From Shinella sp. H4-D48 (GTDB taxonomy: Bacteria > Pseudomonadota > Alphaproteobacteria > Rhizobiales > Rhizobiaceae): a stretch of DNA of 64,000 nt. Below the pieces are notes generated by a model. It was not told the DNA's origin. It saw only the letters and a program-made list of their open reading frames with translations, and ran no database searches. The stretch is taken from contig NZ_CP093337.1 in assembly GCF_022637395.1 (NCBI RefSeq), positions 2,812,501 through 2,876,500 of the forward strand. The letters are read 5' to 3'. Positions 49,876 to 58,846 of the stretch are shown here, one piece after another. Positions within the stretch are counted from its first letter, which is position 1. The number at the start of each line of letters is the position of its first letter. The position numbers were made by a program, and so were the translations under genes.

Positions 49876-51528
49876 TTACACAAAGCGGGCAAAGAACCCG
49901 CTCCAGGCCGGAAGTTCGATATAGTCGTCATGCATGAGGCTGGCGAAGCCATGCCCCTCCAGCGCCTCGAGCGTGCCGGCGGGAATATCCGCCATGCGCG
50001 CGACCGGGCTCATGTTGAAAGTGCAGAAAATCTTCTCATTGCCGTGCGAGCGCACGAAAGAGAGGATCGCCCCTTCCGCCACCTGAAACTCGATCTCGCC
50101 CTTGACGAGCGGCACGTGCTCCTTGCGGAAAGTCAGGAAGCGGCGGTAATGCGCAAGCACCGAGGCATCGTCGCCCGCCTGCAGGTTGACCGCACGCTCC
50201 AGATGCGCTGGCGGCACGGGCAGCCATGGCTTGCCGGCGCTGAAGCCGCCCGTCGGGTCATTGCTCTCCCAGACCATCGGCGTCCGGCAACCGTCGCGCC
50301 CCTTGAAGTCGGGCCAGAACTGGATGCCGTAGGGATCCTGAAGATCCTCGTAGGCGATCTCCGCTTCCGGCAGCGCCAGTTCCTCGCCCTGATAGATGCA
50401 GACGGAGCCACGCAGCGAAAGCAGCAGGCTCGACAGCAGCTTGGCATGCGCCTCATGGTCGTTCACGCCCGCGCCCCAGCGGCTGACGTGGCGCACGACG
50501 TCGTGATTGGAGAAGGCCCAGCAGACCCATCCTTCGGGGGCCGCCTTTTCCAGCGCATGCTGCGTGTCGGCCACGAAGGCCGGGGTCAGCGGCTCCGGCG
50601 CCAGAAACTCGAAGGCGTAGCACATGTGCATCTTGTCGCCGCCCGACGTATATTCACCGGCGATCTCCAGACCGCGCTGGCTGTCGCCCACCTCGCCGAC
50701 GGCGGCAATCGCGGGGAATTCCTCCATCAGCGCGCGGAAGCGCTTGAGGAATTCCAGGTTCTCCGGCTGGTTCTTGTCGTAGATGTGTTCCTGGTAATTG
50801 TAGGGGTTCACGGCCGGCGCGGTCTGCGCATTGCGCCGCTCGGGCGCGAGCGCCGGGTTATCGCGCAGTTCCTTGTCGTGGAAGTAGAAGTTGATCGTGT
50901 CGAGACGGAAACCATCGACACCGCGTTGCAGCCAGAAGCGGGCGACCGAAAGCAGCGCGTCCTGAACCTCGGGATTGTGCAGGTTCAGGTCCGGCTGCGA
51001 GGTCAGGAAGTTGTGCATGTAATATTGCAGGCGCGTGGGGTCCCACTGCCAGGCTGAACCGCCGAAGATCGACAGCCAGTTGTTCGGCGGCGTGCCGTCA
51101 GGCCGGGAGTCCGCCCAGACATACCAGTCCGCCTTGGGGTTCGTGCGCCGCGAGCGGCTTTCGACGAACCACGGATGCCTGTCGGAAGTGTGCGACAGCA
51201 CGAGGTCGATCATGACGCGGATATCGAGACGATGCGCTTCTTCGATCAGCGCATCGAAATCCGAGAGTACGCCGAAGATGGGATCCACATCCTGGTAATC
51301 GGAAACGTCGTAACCGAAATCGCGCATGGGCGAAGTGAAGAACGGCGATATCCAGATCGCATCGACGCCAAGCGATGCGACATGGGAAAGCCGCTCGGTG
51401 ATGCCCCGAAGATCGCCGATCCCGTCACCATTGGTATCCTGAAAGGAACGCGGATAGATCTGGTAGATCACCGCACCGCGCCACCAGTCCTTGTCCGGCT
51501 GGAGAAGCGTTGAACCCGACGTCGTCAT
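49876..51528 (-). CDS. aglA: Alpha-glucosidase (GH13)
   Basis: A 550-residue glycoside hydrolase 13 enzyme. It begins with the alpha-amylase barrel (IYQIYPRSFQDTNGDGIGDL), has the catalytic nucleophile Asp210 in GFRLDTINF, the acid/base Glu279 in AVGEVGDSQ and the transition-state Asp343 in SNHDVVRH. No signal peptide is present, so it acts in the cytoplasm on imported alpha-glucosides. The start at 51528 has AGGA 9 nt upstream; an ATG two codons earlier (51534) is too close to that site. It sits between aglG and aglK in the operon. Confidence 0.93.
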   Translation of the reverse strand: MTTSGSTLLQPDKDWWRGAVIYQIYPRSFQDTNGDGIGDLRGITERLSHVASLGVDAIWISPFFTSPMRDFGYDVSDYQDVDPIFGVLSDFDALIEEAHRLDIRVMIDLVLSHTSDRHPWFVESRSRRTNPKADWYVWADSRPDGTPPNNWLSIFGGSAWQWDPTRLQYYMHNFLTSQPDLNLHNPEVQDALLSVARFWLQRGVDGFRLDTINFYFHDKELRDNPALAPERRNAQTAPAVNPYNYQEHIYDKNQPENLEFLKRFRALMEEFPAIAAVGEVGDSQRGLEIAGEYTSGGDKMHMCYAFEFLAPEPLTPAFVADTQHALEKAAPEGWVCWAFSNHDVVRHVSRWGAGVNDHEAHAKLLSSLLLSLRGSVCIYQGEELALPEAEIAYEDLQDPYGIQFWPDFKGRDGCRTPMVWESNDPTGGFSAGKPWLPVPPAHLERAVNLQAGDDASVLAHYRRFLTFRKEHVPLVKGEIEFQVAEGAILSFVRSHGNEKIFCTFNMSPVARMADIPAGTLEALEGHGFASLMHDDYIELPAWSGFFARFV

Positions 51529-51607
51529 TCTCATATGTCCTGTCTGGGCGCGCCGGCCTGACGCTGTGACAGCGCCCGGCCGGTTCGCATATTGCTGGAA
51601 ATGGTTG

Positions 51608-52753
51608 TCAGCCCCCCTTCACCGATCCCGCCAGCAGGCCGCGCACGAGGTAGCGCTGCAAGCTGAAGAACACGATGAGAGGAACGATGATGGTGATGAA
51701 GGCCGAGGCCGTGAGGATTTCCCAATTACCGCCGCGCGAGCCGAGCAGATTCACCAGTCGGCCGGTCAGCACCAGCTCGTTGTTGCCGGTACCGAGGAAG
51801 ACCATGGCGACCAGCAGGTCGTTCCAGGTCCACAGGAACTGGAAGATGGCGAAAGAGGCGAGTGCCGGGAAGGACAGCGGCAGGATGATCTTCACGAAGA
51901 TGTCGAAGTCGCTGGCCCCGTCAACTCGGGCCGACTCCATGATCTCGCGCGGCAGGCCGGCCATGTAGTTGCGCAGCAGATAGACCGCGAGCGGCAGGCC
52001 GAAGCCCATATGGGCGAGCCATATGCCGACATAGGTCTTTGCAGGCACCCCGAGGAAGGCGCCGACGCCATTGTAGAGCTTCAGTAGCGGGATCAGCGAC
52101 ATCTGTAAGGGCACAACGAGCAGGCCGACGATGACGGCGATGAGGATCGCGCGCCCCGGGAAGGGCATCCAGGCCAGTGCATAGGCACAGAAGGCCGCGA
52201 CGAGGATCGGGATGATCGTTGCCGGGATCGCCACCGTCAGCGAATTGATGAAGGAGGCGCCGATGCCTTCGGCATTGAGCACTTCGCGATAGTTGTCGAG
52301 GGTGAAGCGCGGCGGCACCGCGGCCGTAAAGAAGATGCGCTGGCCGCGGGTGCCTTCCATCCGCGTGGGCGAAACGATCTCGTAGCTGCCGTCCTCATTC
52401 ACGGTCAGGGTCTGGCCATCGCCGATATCGGCGGATGTGCCGGCCTCGAACGCCGCTGGCTGCATGGGCCGGACGCCGAAGGCGGACACCTTGCTCGTTC
52501 CCCCTTCGATGAGATTGCCCGTGATCACGAACTTGCCATCCTTCTCGACCTGCGCTTCGGGCGAGGCCGCGCGGCCGGTCAGGTTCTGCGAGGAGGTGGA
52601 AAGCGCCGTCCACCAGCCGGAGACGGCAAGCTGGTCCTTGTCCCGCAAGGACGAGATCAGCAGGCCCGCGGTCGGCAGCGTCCAGAGCGCGACGAGCAGC
52701 AGAACGGAAAGGTGAACGACGATGATGAGGGGCGAACGGGACGTGGCAATCAT
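51608..52753 (-). CDS. aglG: Alpha-glucoside ABC transporter permease AglG
   Basis: A 381-residue permease. A helix at about residues 13-33 is followed by an unusually long periplasmic loop (about 35-145) with TVNEDGSYEIVSPTRMEGTR, typical of AglG, then five helices. The EAA loop is ESARVDGASDFDIFVKIILP. The C-terminal LVRGLLAGSVKGG is shared by MalG-type proteins. It follows aglF after 1 bp. With AglF it forms the channel. Confidence 0.92.
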   Translation of the reverse strand: MIATSRSPLIIVVHLSVLLLVALWTLPTAGLLISSLRDKDQLAVSGWWTALSTSSQNLTGRAASPEAQVEKDGKFVITGNLIEGGTSKVSAFGVRPMQPAAFEAGTSADIGDGQTLTVNEDGSYEIVSPTRMEGTRGQRIFFTAAVPPRFTLDNYREVLNAEGIGASFINSLTVAIPATIIPILVAAFCAYALAWMPFPGRAILIAVIVGLLVVPLQMSLIPLLKLYNGVGAFLGVPAKTYVGIWLAHMGFGLPLAVYLLRNYMAGLPREIMESARVDGASDFDIFVKIILPLSFPALASFAIFQFLWTWNDLLVAMVFLGTGNNELVLTGRLVNLLGSRGGNWEILTASAFITIIVPLIVFFSLQRYLVRGLLAGSVKGG

Positions 52754-52754
52754 C

Positions 52755-53762
52755 TCAGCGCTCCATTTCCTTGGTGGCGTTGCGGATGTTCCAGATCATG
52801 ATCGGGATGACGAGGACCATGATCACGACGGCGATGGACGCACCGCGGCCGAAATCGCCACCGCCGCGGAACATCCAGTCGAACATCAGGTTCGCGAGAA
52901 CCTGCGTCTGCCACTGGCCGTTTGTCATCGCCAGCACGATATCGAAGACCTTCAGGACGAGGATGGTGATCGTCGTCCAGACGACCGCGATCGTGCCCCA
53001 GATCTGCGGAACCATGATCTTGAAGAAGATCTGGAAACCGTTCGCGCCGTCGATGACGGCAGCTTCGATCGTTTCCTCCGGGATGCCGCGCAGCGCCGCC
53101 GAGAGAATGACCATGGCAAAGCCGGTCTGGATCCAGATCAGGATCACCATCAGGAAGAAGTTGTTCCAGAAGGGGATGGTCATCCACGCCTCGGGCTGGC
53201 CGCCCATGGCGACGACGATGGCGTTGAGGATGCCGATCTGCTCGGACCCTTCCGAGCGATAGTCGTAGACGAATTTCCAGATGACGGCAGCGCCGACGAA
53301 GGAGATCGCCATCGGCATGAAGATCAGAGTCTTTGCGATATTACCCCACCAGATGCGGTCGGTCAGCGCGGCAATCACCAGGCCGAAGAAGGTGGAGAGC
53401 GCCGGCACGACGAGCAGCCACAGGAAATTGTTGAAGATCGACTGGCGGAACTCGCCGTCACCCAGCATCCAGCGGAAATTGCTGAGACCGACGAACTGCT
53501 GGCCGGAACGGTCGTGGAGGGAGAGGCGTACCGATTCGAAGACGGGATAGACCAGATATATGCCGAGCGCGAAGAGCGCGGGCGCCATGAAAAGCCATGG
53601 CCGGATGGCATTGGTGATCCGGAGGTTCTTGGAGGCCTGCGGGCCCGTCAGCCCCTTGGAGGGGAAGATCTTGTCGAGAAGCCAGTTCGTTCCGAAAAAA
53701 TAGACGACGCAGGCCAAAACGCCCGCCACCATCGTGAGAATGGCGAATAACAACTGCTGCAT
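52755..53762 (-). CDS. aglF: Alpha-glucoside ABC transporter permease AglF
   Basis: A 335-residue permease with an N-terminal helix (MQQLLFAILTMVAGVLACVV), a second near residue 50 (RPWLFMAPALFALGIYLVYP) and about six more. The EAA loop is at TIEAAVIDGANGFQIFFKIM. MALF-type resemblance plus operon position identify AglF. The stop is 1 bp from aglG. A hairpin at 53865-53890 separates it from aglE. Confidence 0.92.
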   Translation of the reverse strand: MQQLLFAILTMVAGVLACVVYFFGTNWLLDKIFPSKGLTGPQASKNLRITNAIRPWLFMAPALFALGIYLVYPVFESVRLSLHDRSGQQFVGLSNFRWMLGDGEFRQSIFNNFLWLLVVPALSTFFGLVIAALTDRIWWGNIAKTLIFMPMAISFVGAAVIWKFVYDYRSEGSEQIGILNAIVVAMGGQPEAWMTIPFWNNFFLMVILIWIQTGFAMVILSAALRGIPEETIEAAVIDGANGFQIFFKIMVPQIWGTIAVVWTTITILVLKVFDIVLAMTNGQWQTQVLANLMFDWMFRGGGDFGRGASIAVVIMVLVIPIMIWNIRNATKEMER

Positions 53763-53864
53763 GGCAACCCCTCCCCAGGAACCTTCCCCAGACGTTCACT
53801 TCGGTCCCCACGGGCGCTTTCGCGAAGCACCCGCAGGTCCGGCTGCACTTTCCATGCTTTTGAA

Positions 53865-53890
53865 AACCGGCCGGCGGATGCCGACCGGTT
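53865..53890 (-). terminator. Intercistronic hairpin between aglE and aglF
   Basis: Stem AACCGG-CGGC / GCCG-CCGGTT with one mismatch and a GGAT loop, followed on the minus strand by TTTTC. Like the dpp and pot hairpins, it sits right after the binding-protein gene and may lower expression of the downstream genes. Confidence 0.6.
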
Positions 53891-53899
53891 CACCGGGAT

Positions 53900-55258
53900 T
53901 TACTTGATAGCGTCCCAGGCCTTCTGGATGCCTTCGGCAACGTCGGGGGCCGACTTGCCGCCAACGAAATCGACCATGCCGGTCCAGAACGCGCCGGCAC
54001 CGATCTTGCCTGGCATCAGGTCCGATCCGTCGAAACGGAAGGTCGTCGAATCCAGCAGGATTTCACCCTGCTTCTTCATGGGGCCATTGGCATAGGCTTC
54101 CTTGTTGGCGCCTTTGAACGGCGTCAGGAAGCTCGACTGCGCCATCCAGACCTCATGCGCGATAGGCGTCTTGAGGAATTCGATGAAGGCGCGCGAGGCC
54201 GGGGTGTCCTTGGTGATCATGGCCAGCGTGCCGGCGCCGAGCACGGGATTGCCGAGTTCCGGCTTGCTGGCATAGGGCGGCATGTAGAAGAAATCCGCAT
54301 CCTCACCGACGACTGTCCCTTCCGGGAAGAAGGACGGAATGAACGACGCCTGGTGGTGCAGGTAGCACTTGGGCGGCGAGGCGAAGAGGCCTTTCGGGCT
54401 GTCGCGGAAGTCGGTGGAGGCGACGGCAGCGGCACCGCCATCGACGAACTTGTCGTTCTTGGCGAACCAGCCGAATTCATCGATCGCGCCGACGACCGCG
54501 GCGTCGTTGAACGGGATCTCGTTCTTCACCCACTTGTCGTAGGTTTCCGGGCTCTGCGTGCGCAGCATCAGGTCCTCGACCCAGTCGGTCGCCGGCCAGC
54601 CGGTGGCGCCGCCCGAACCCAGACCGATGCACCACGGCGTACCGCCGTCAGCGACGATCTTCTCCGTCAGCGCCTTCAGGTCTTCCATGGTCTTGGGCAC
54701 TTCGTAGTCGGCATCCTCGAAATTCTCGGGCACGTACCAGACGAGCGACTTCACGTCGATCTTGTAGGGGAAGGCATAAAGCGCGGCACTGCCGTCCTTG
54801 CCCTTGTAGGTCGAAAGATCGACCCAGGACTGGCCGGCGGCATAATTGTCGAGAAGCCATTTCTGCGTTTCGTCGCCGAGCGGCGTCAGATAGCCCTTGG
54901 AGGCAAGGTCGGCGATCAGACCCGGCTGCGGGAGGATCGCAACGTCAGGCGGGCTGCCGGCCTGCGTATCGATGACGATCTGCTGCTCGTAGTTCTCGGA
55001 CGAGGAATACTTGACCTCGACGCCCGTCGCCTCGCTGAAATAGGCGTAGACGGCCTTGAACAGGGTTTCGTCCTCACCGCGCCACGGGCCGAAGATCGTG
55101 AGCGTCTGCCCTTTGAGGTCGTGGCCCTTCTTGAAGTCCTCAAAGCTCTGCCAGTTGAACTTGGCGTCCTCGCCGGGCTTGAACTTCAAATCGGCCGCGA
55201 CGGCGCTGCCTGCCAGCACGAGAGCGAGTGCAGCCGTCATCAACAATGTCTTTTTCAC
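53900..55258 (-). CDS. aglE: Alpha-glucoside ABC transporter substrate-binding protein
   Basis: A 452-residue periplasmic protein of SBP family 1. Signal peptide at residues 1-21 (MKKTLLMTAALALVLAGSAV, cut after AVA). The mature part has QTLTIFGPWRGEDETLFKAV and YSSSENYEQQIVIDTQAGSP, characteristic of AglE. The start is a GTG at 55258 with GGGAGG 7 nt upstream; the open frame continues to 55321 but the signal peptide fixes this start. First gene of aglEFGAK, divergent from aglR, with a LacI-type operator 66 bp upstream. Confidence 0.93.
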   Translation of the reverse strand: MKKTLLMTAALALVLAGSAVAADLKFKPGEDAKFNWQSFEDFKKGHDLKGQTLTIFGPWRGEDETLFKAVYAYFSEATGVEVKYSSSENYEQQIVIDTQAGSPPDVAILPQPGLIADLASKGYLTPLGDETQKWLLDNYAAGQSWVDLSTYKGKDGSAALYAFPYKIDVKSLVWYVPENFEDADYEVPKTMEDLKALTEKIVADGGTPWCIGLGSGGATGWPATDWVEDLMLRTQSPETYDKWVKNEIPFNDAAVVGAIDEFGWFAKNDKFVDGGAAAVASTDFRDSPKGLFASPPKCYLHHQASFIPSFFPEGTVVGEDADFFYMPPYASKPELGNPVLGAGTLAMITKDTPASRAFIEFLKTPIAHEVWMAQSSFLTPFKGANKEAYANGPMKKQGEILLDSTTFRFDGSDLMPGKIGAGAFWTGMVDFVGGKSAPDVAEGIQKAWDAIK

Positions 55259-55323
55259 CTGATTTGCCTCCCAAAACAGAACCGCCCTCTCCCAGGGCTG
55301 GCATTTCCTAAAATAGCCCAAAA

Positions 55324-55339
55324 TTCAAAGCGCTTTGGA
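55324..55339. promoter_or_regulatory. LacI-type operator O1 for aglE
   Basis: TTCAAAGCGCTTTGGA has the AANCGNTT core of LacI/GalR operators with near-perfect dyad symmetry. It is the reverse of O2 (55524-55539) at 15 of 16 positions. Confidence 0.75.
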
Positions 55340-55523
55340 TTTCCTTTCATCCCACTTCGCCGCCGCTTTCGTCAAGCCCCCCGAAAAGCGACGCATGAAA
55401 ACTGAGGTTGATGCAGCGCAGCGTCATTTTGCGCCGCAAAATGGCCGAAACCGCTTTTTCCATTTGTTCTTCTGATGTTAGATGCGGCCCACGACGACGC
55501 AAGGCATGAGGACGCCGACGGCA

Positions 55524-55539
55524 TCCAAAGCGCTTCGAA
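55524..55539. promoter_or_regulatory. LacI-type operator O2 for aglR
   Basis: TCCAAAGCGCTTCGAA, 21 bp upstream of the aglR start. Its centre is exactly 200 bp from that of O1. The two would let an AglR tetramer or dimer pair hold a loop across the divergent promoters. Apart from these operators no feature was recognised in the 302-bp aglE/aglR gap. Confidence 0.75.
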
Positions 55540-55560
55540 TTATTCTAGAAAGCTAAGCAT

Positions 55561-56589
55561 GTGAATCTCAAGCAATTGTCGCAATTGCTGGGCCTCTCCC
55601 AGACAACCGTGAGCCGCGCGCTGAACGGTTATCCGGAGGTCAATGCGGAAACCCGCCAACGGGTGCTCGATGCGGTGCGGGACACGGGATACCGTCCCAA
55701 CCGCGCCGCCCAGCGCCTTGCCACCGGCCGTGCCGGCTCGATCGGCCTTGTCATGCCGACCGCCGACGGTATCGAATCCGACGTGCATTTCGGCGAATTC
55801 CTGGCCGGCCTCGGTGACGAGGCGGTCAAGCACGATTTCCATTTCGTCATCAATCCGAGCCATCCGGAGGACGAGGTCGCCACCTGCCGCAGGCTGGTGG
55901 CGAGCGGCAATGTGGATGCGTTGTTCCTGGCCTATATGCGCGAGAAAGATCCGCGCATCGCCATGATGAAGTCGCTAAAAACGCCGTTCATCGTGCATGG
56001 GCGATCCATCGGCATACCGGATGACTATCCCTATCTGGATATCGACAATACGGGCGCGTTCTACGATGCCGCCCGCCTGCTTACGCAACTTGGCCATCGG
56101 CGCTTCGCGCTCATAAATGGCCCGGACTATCTGGCGTTTTCCGTCAGGCGCAGGAAAGGCGTGGTGCGGGCGCTTGCCGAGCATGACCTTACCCTGCGCG
56201 ACGAATGCGTGAATCATGCGCAGATGACCGACGAACACGGTTTTCGCGCCATGCGGGCTTTCCTGCGGCTCGAGGCGCCGCCAACGGCCGTGCTCTGTTC
56301 CAGTACGGTTCTGGCGCTCGGCGCCGTCAGGGCCATCAACCAGGCGGGGCTGAAGATCGGCTCGGATATCTCCCTGATCGCCCATGACGACGTGCTACCC
56401 ATGCTGAAACCGGAGAACTTCATGGTGCCGCTGACGACGACGCGCTCGTCGCTGCGCGCCGCAGGCCAGCGCATTGCCCGTCGGCTGATCGCCCAGATCC
56501 TCCAGCTGGAAACACTGCCCCAGCATGAACTTTGGAAGACGGATCTCATCGTGCGCGCCTCGACCGGCCCTGCGCCAGCCGAGAGATAA
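55561..56589 (+). CDS. aglR: AglR, LacI-family repressor of the alpha-glucoside operon
   Basis: A 342-residue LacI/GalR regulator. Residues 1-55 are the helix-turn-helix and hinge (NLKQLSQLLGLSQTTVSRAL, then YRPNRAAQRLATG); residues 60-340 are the sugar-binding domain (IGLVMPTADGIESDVHFGEF). The start is a GTG at 55561, because the ATG two bases before it reads into a stop. It diverges from aglE, and two matching LacI operators lie in the shared gap, so it probably represses the operon and itself until an alpha-glucoside binds. Confidence 0.92.
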   Translation: MNLKQLSQLLGLSQTTVSRALNGYPEVNAETRQRVLDAVRDTGYRPNRAAQRLATGRAGSIGLVMPTADGIESDVHFGEFLAGLGDEAVKHDFHFVINPSHPEDEVATCRRLVASGNVDALFLAYMREKDPRIAMMKSLKTPFIVHGRSIGIPDDYPYLDIDNTGAFYDAARLLTQLGHRRFALINGPDYLAFSVRRRKGVVRALAEHDLTLRDECVNHAQMTDEHGFRAMRAFLRLEAPPTAVLCSSTVLALGAVRAINQAGLKIGSDISLIAHDDVLPMLKPENFMVPLTTTRSSLRAAGQRIARRLIAQILQLETLPQHELWKTDLIVRASTGPAPAER

Positions 56590-56600
56590 AGCAGCAGAAA

Positions 56601-56624
56601 TGAAAAAGGCGCCCGCGGGCGCCT
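56601..56624 (-). terminator. Rho-independent terminator after folD
   Basis: A perfect 18-bp palindrome (AGGCGCCC / GGGCGCCT with GC centre) followed on the minus strand by TTTTTCATTT. It lies between convergent aglR and folD. Confidence 0.82.
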
Positions 56625-56639
56625 GTCTTAGTTGCCGGA

Positions 56640-57539
56640 TCAGAATTTCGGCGGGGTCCTGCCTGCCTTGCGATAGGCGGCGATGACGGTATTGGCCATC
56701 AGCATCGCGATGGTCATCGGACCGACGCCACCCGGGACCGGCGTGATGACGCCCGCCACCTTGGCGCATTCCTCGAACGCGACATCGCCGACCAAACGGG
56801 ACTTGCCTTCGCCCTTTTCGGGTGCGGCGACGCGGTTGATGCCGACGTCGATGACGGTCGCACCCGGCTTCACCCAGTCCGCCTTCACCATCTCCGGCCG
56901 GCCGACGGCGGCAACCAGGATATCGGCATTGCGGCAGACGCCGGCGAGATCCTTCGTGCGCGAATGCGCCGTCGTGACCGTCGCATTGGCGGCGAGCAAC
57001 AGTGCCGACATGGGCTTGCCGAACAGATTGGAGCGACCGATCACGACCGCATTCAGGCCAGACAGGTCGTCGCCATGGACGCGCCGCACGAAAACCATCG
57101 CGCCCGCGGGTGTACAGGAAACCAGACCGCCATCGAGATCGCCCGTCGCAACCTTGCCGGCATTGACGACATGCAGGCCGTCGACATCTTTTTCCGGCCG
57201 GATCGACTGGATGATCGGATCGGAATTCAGGTGCCGGGGCAACGGCAATTGTACGAGGATGCCGTGGATGCTTTCGTCCGCATTCAGCGTCTCGACGAGA
57301 CGAGCAAGCTCTTCCTGCGTCGTTTCTTCCGGCAGCGTGTGCTGGATTGAATTGAAGCCGCACTCCTTGGCCATGCGGCTTTTGGAAGAGACATAGGCAT
57401 GGCTTGCCGGGTCGTCACCGACGATGATGACGGCAAGGCCAGGCTTGATGCCCGTCTCTGCCTGAAGAGCAGCGGTCGCAGACTTCACGGCGTCAATCAC
57501 GGAAGCGGCAACCTGCTTCCCATCGATAATGGTTGTCAC
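56640..57539 (-). CDS. folD: Bifunctional methylenetetrahydrofolate dehydrogenase/cyclohydrolase
   Basis: A 299-residue FolD. The catalytic YVxxK is at Tyr49-Lys53 (HAYVSSKSR), followed by [11 protein letters not shown] and the NADP region [20 protein letters not shown]; the C-terminal [15 protein letters not shown] is conserved. It makes methenyl- and formyl-tetrahydrofolate for purine synthesis and one-carbon supply. The GTG at 57539 has GGGAGAG upstream; the frame continues to 57563 with no better site. Single gene ending at a terminator. Confidence 0.95.
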   Translation of the reverse strand: MTTIIDGKQVAASVIDAVKSATAALQAETGIKPGLAVIIVGDDPASHAYVSSKSRMAKECGFNSIQHTLPEETTQEELARLVETLNADESIHGILVQLPLPRHLNSDPIIQSIRPEKDVDGLHVVNAGKVATGDLDGGLVSCTPAGAMVFVRRVHGDDLSGLNAVVIGRSNLFGKPMSALLLAANATVTTAHSRTKDLAGVCRNADILVAAVGRPEMVKADWVKPGATVIDVGINRVAAPEKGEGKSRLVGDVAFEECAKVAGVITPVPGGVGPMTIAMLMANTVIAAYRKAGRTPPKF

Positions 57540-57910
57540 GTTTCTCTCCCTGCAATGATGCACGCACCCTAACGGCGCGCCGGCACCGTGCGATGGCCTT
57601 TTAACGCCCTATGCTGTCGAAAACACATAAATTCAAGCGCCGCGTGCCGGAAAGCTGAGATGACAGACAAGGAAATGCATTTTCCCGGCGTGCAGAATGT
57701 CGCATTCCGTCCTGTCATTCTGACCGAGAAACAGGAGACGACGAGGATAGAGAAGACAGACCATCGACCAATCTGCTTATTTATCAAGGCATTAAGAAAA
57801 GGGTTTATGAAGCGTTAAAAAGCGAGACGGCCTTTTCACGAATTCCTTAAACGGCCTTTCAGGCAGAGTTGCTACATGACGGCGATCAATGCGAGCCCTG
57901 AGACAAGAGT
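57540..57910. other. Intergenic region between folD and the wecG-like gene
   Basis: About 371 bp. It is AT-richer than its surroundings from about 57700 to 57830, consistent with promoters. ACGGCCTTT is repeated at 57828-57836 and 57851-57859. A weak 52-codon frame (57660-57818) and a 12-codon leader frame (57876-57914) are the only coding signals. Confidence 0.45.
57660..57818 (+). CDS. Doubtful small protein
   Basis: A 52-residue frame, MTDKEMHFPGVQNVAFRPVI at the start and ALRKGFMKR at the end, with GGAAAG 10 nt upstream. It is basic and has no recognised domain. Codon use is AT-richer than in the neighbours. It may be chance coding in a promoter region. Confidence 0.2.
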   Translation: MTDKEMHFPGVQNVAFRPVILTEKQETTRIEKTDHRPICLFIKALRKGFMKR

Positions 57911-57914
57911 ATGA
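57876..57914 (+). other. Possible 12-codon leader overlapping the wecG-like start
   Basis: MTAINASPETRV then TGA; the stop codon overlaps the ATG at 57911 as ATGA. Such an overlap can couple translation, and the wecG-like gene has no good ribosome site of its own. No strong ribosome site is seen for the leader either. Confidence 0.25.
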
Positions 57915-58810
57915 CGCCCGACCGTATTCGTTCCGCTGACCGCCAAAGCCCGGCGAGCCGCAAGGCTTCTGTCGCGCGCGCATCCCGGCAAGGCCGCGTT
58001 CGCAGCAACCCGGTTCCCGGCACCGTCGTTCCAGCGCGGCGCGATGTTCTCGGCCTCGACATCTGCGATTTCGGATGGGCCGATGCTCTCGCTTTTGCCG
58101 AGGAGCGGGCCACGATGCCGTTCGGGCAAAGCATCATTGTCTTCGCCAATACCGACAACGCCAATCTCATGATGCGCGATGCGGATTATCGCGCAGTACT
58201 GTCGCGCCAGACTGTGCTGCCGGAGGACCGGGGGATCGATCTCGCCGCCCGGCTGCTGCATGGCCAGCGCTTTCGCGCACGGCTGACCGGCGCGGATTTC
58301 GTACCGGCCCTGCTCACCTATATCGCAAAGCCCATGCGTATCGCGCTGGTGGGTGGGCATGCGGCCACCTTGAAGAAGGCGGCCGAAATGCTCAGCCGCC
58401 ATGCGCCGTGGCATAGCATCCTGCCGATCGCCGACGATACCTTCGATCTCGGACAATCGGACGCGATCATGGCGCGCGTAGGCGCCGCGAACGCCGACAT
58501 CCTCCTCGTTTCGATGGACAGACCGGCCCAGGAAAAATGGATCGACCAACATGTCGGCCCCGGTCATGCCAGGCTTGTTGTGGGTGTCGGGCACCTTTTC
58601 GAGACACTGTGTGGTGAAACTCAGTCCGCGCGTCCCTCGACACGAAAGTTCGGGCTGGACTGGCTCTCCCTTCCCTTGCGGAGTGCTTCACGCATGCGGG
58701 ATAGCGGACCGGTCAATCCGCTGTTCCTCTATCATCTGCTGCGCTACAAGTTCTCCGGCACGAAGACCGGACGCACGAGGCCGGAAATGGCAAAGGCCGG
58801 CTCGCTCTGA
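57911..58810 (+). CDS. WecG/TagA/CpsF-family glycosyltransferase
   Basis: A 299-residue protein. After a basic N-terminus (about 40 residues, perhaps partly an annotation extension) comes the WecG/TagA fold: VLGLDICDFGWADALAFAEE, then VFANTDNANLMMRDADYRAV and LPEDRGIDLAARLL. The stretch RIALVGGHAATLKKAAEMLS and the AQEKWIDQH motif are also typical. The family adds N-acetylmannosamine-type sugars to lipid-linked intermediates of surface polymers at the inner membrane. No polysaccharide genes surround it. A weak hairpin at 58795-58820 overlaps its end. Confidence 0.82.
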   Translation: MTPDRIRSADRQSPASRKASVARASRQGRVRSNPVPGTVVPARRDVLGLDICDFGWADALAFAEERATMPFGQSIIVFANTDNANLMMRDADYRAVLSRQTVLPEDRGIDLAARLLHGQRFRARLTGADFVPALLTYIAKPMRIALVGGHAATLKKAAEMLSRHAPWHSILPIADDTFDLGQSDAIMARVGAANADILLVSMDRPAQEKWIDQHVGPGHARLVVGVGHLFETLCGETQSARPSTRKFGLDWLSLPLRSASRMRDSGPVNPLFLYHLLRYKFSGTKTGRTRPEMAKAGSL

Positions 58811-58820
58811 GCGGCCGGCC
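58795..58820. terminator. Weak hairpin between convergent gene ends
   Basis: A 7-bp stem (GGCCGGC / GCCGGCC) with a 12-nt loop across the wecG-like stop codon; TTTG follows on the minus strand. It could help end transcripts of the flagellar genes. Confidence 0.35.
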
Positions 58821-58846
58821 ATATAGAAGCACTTTCCAAGGTCGGT

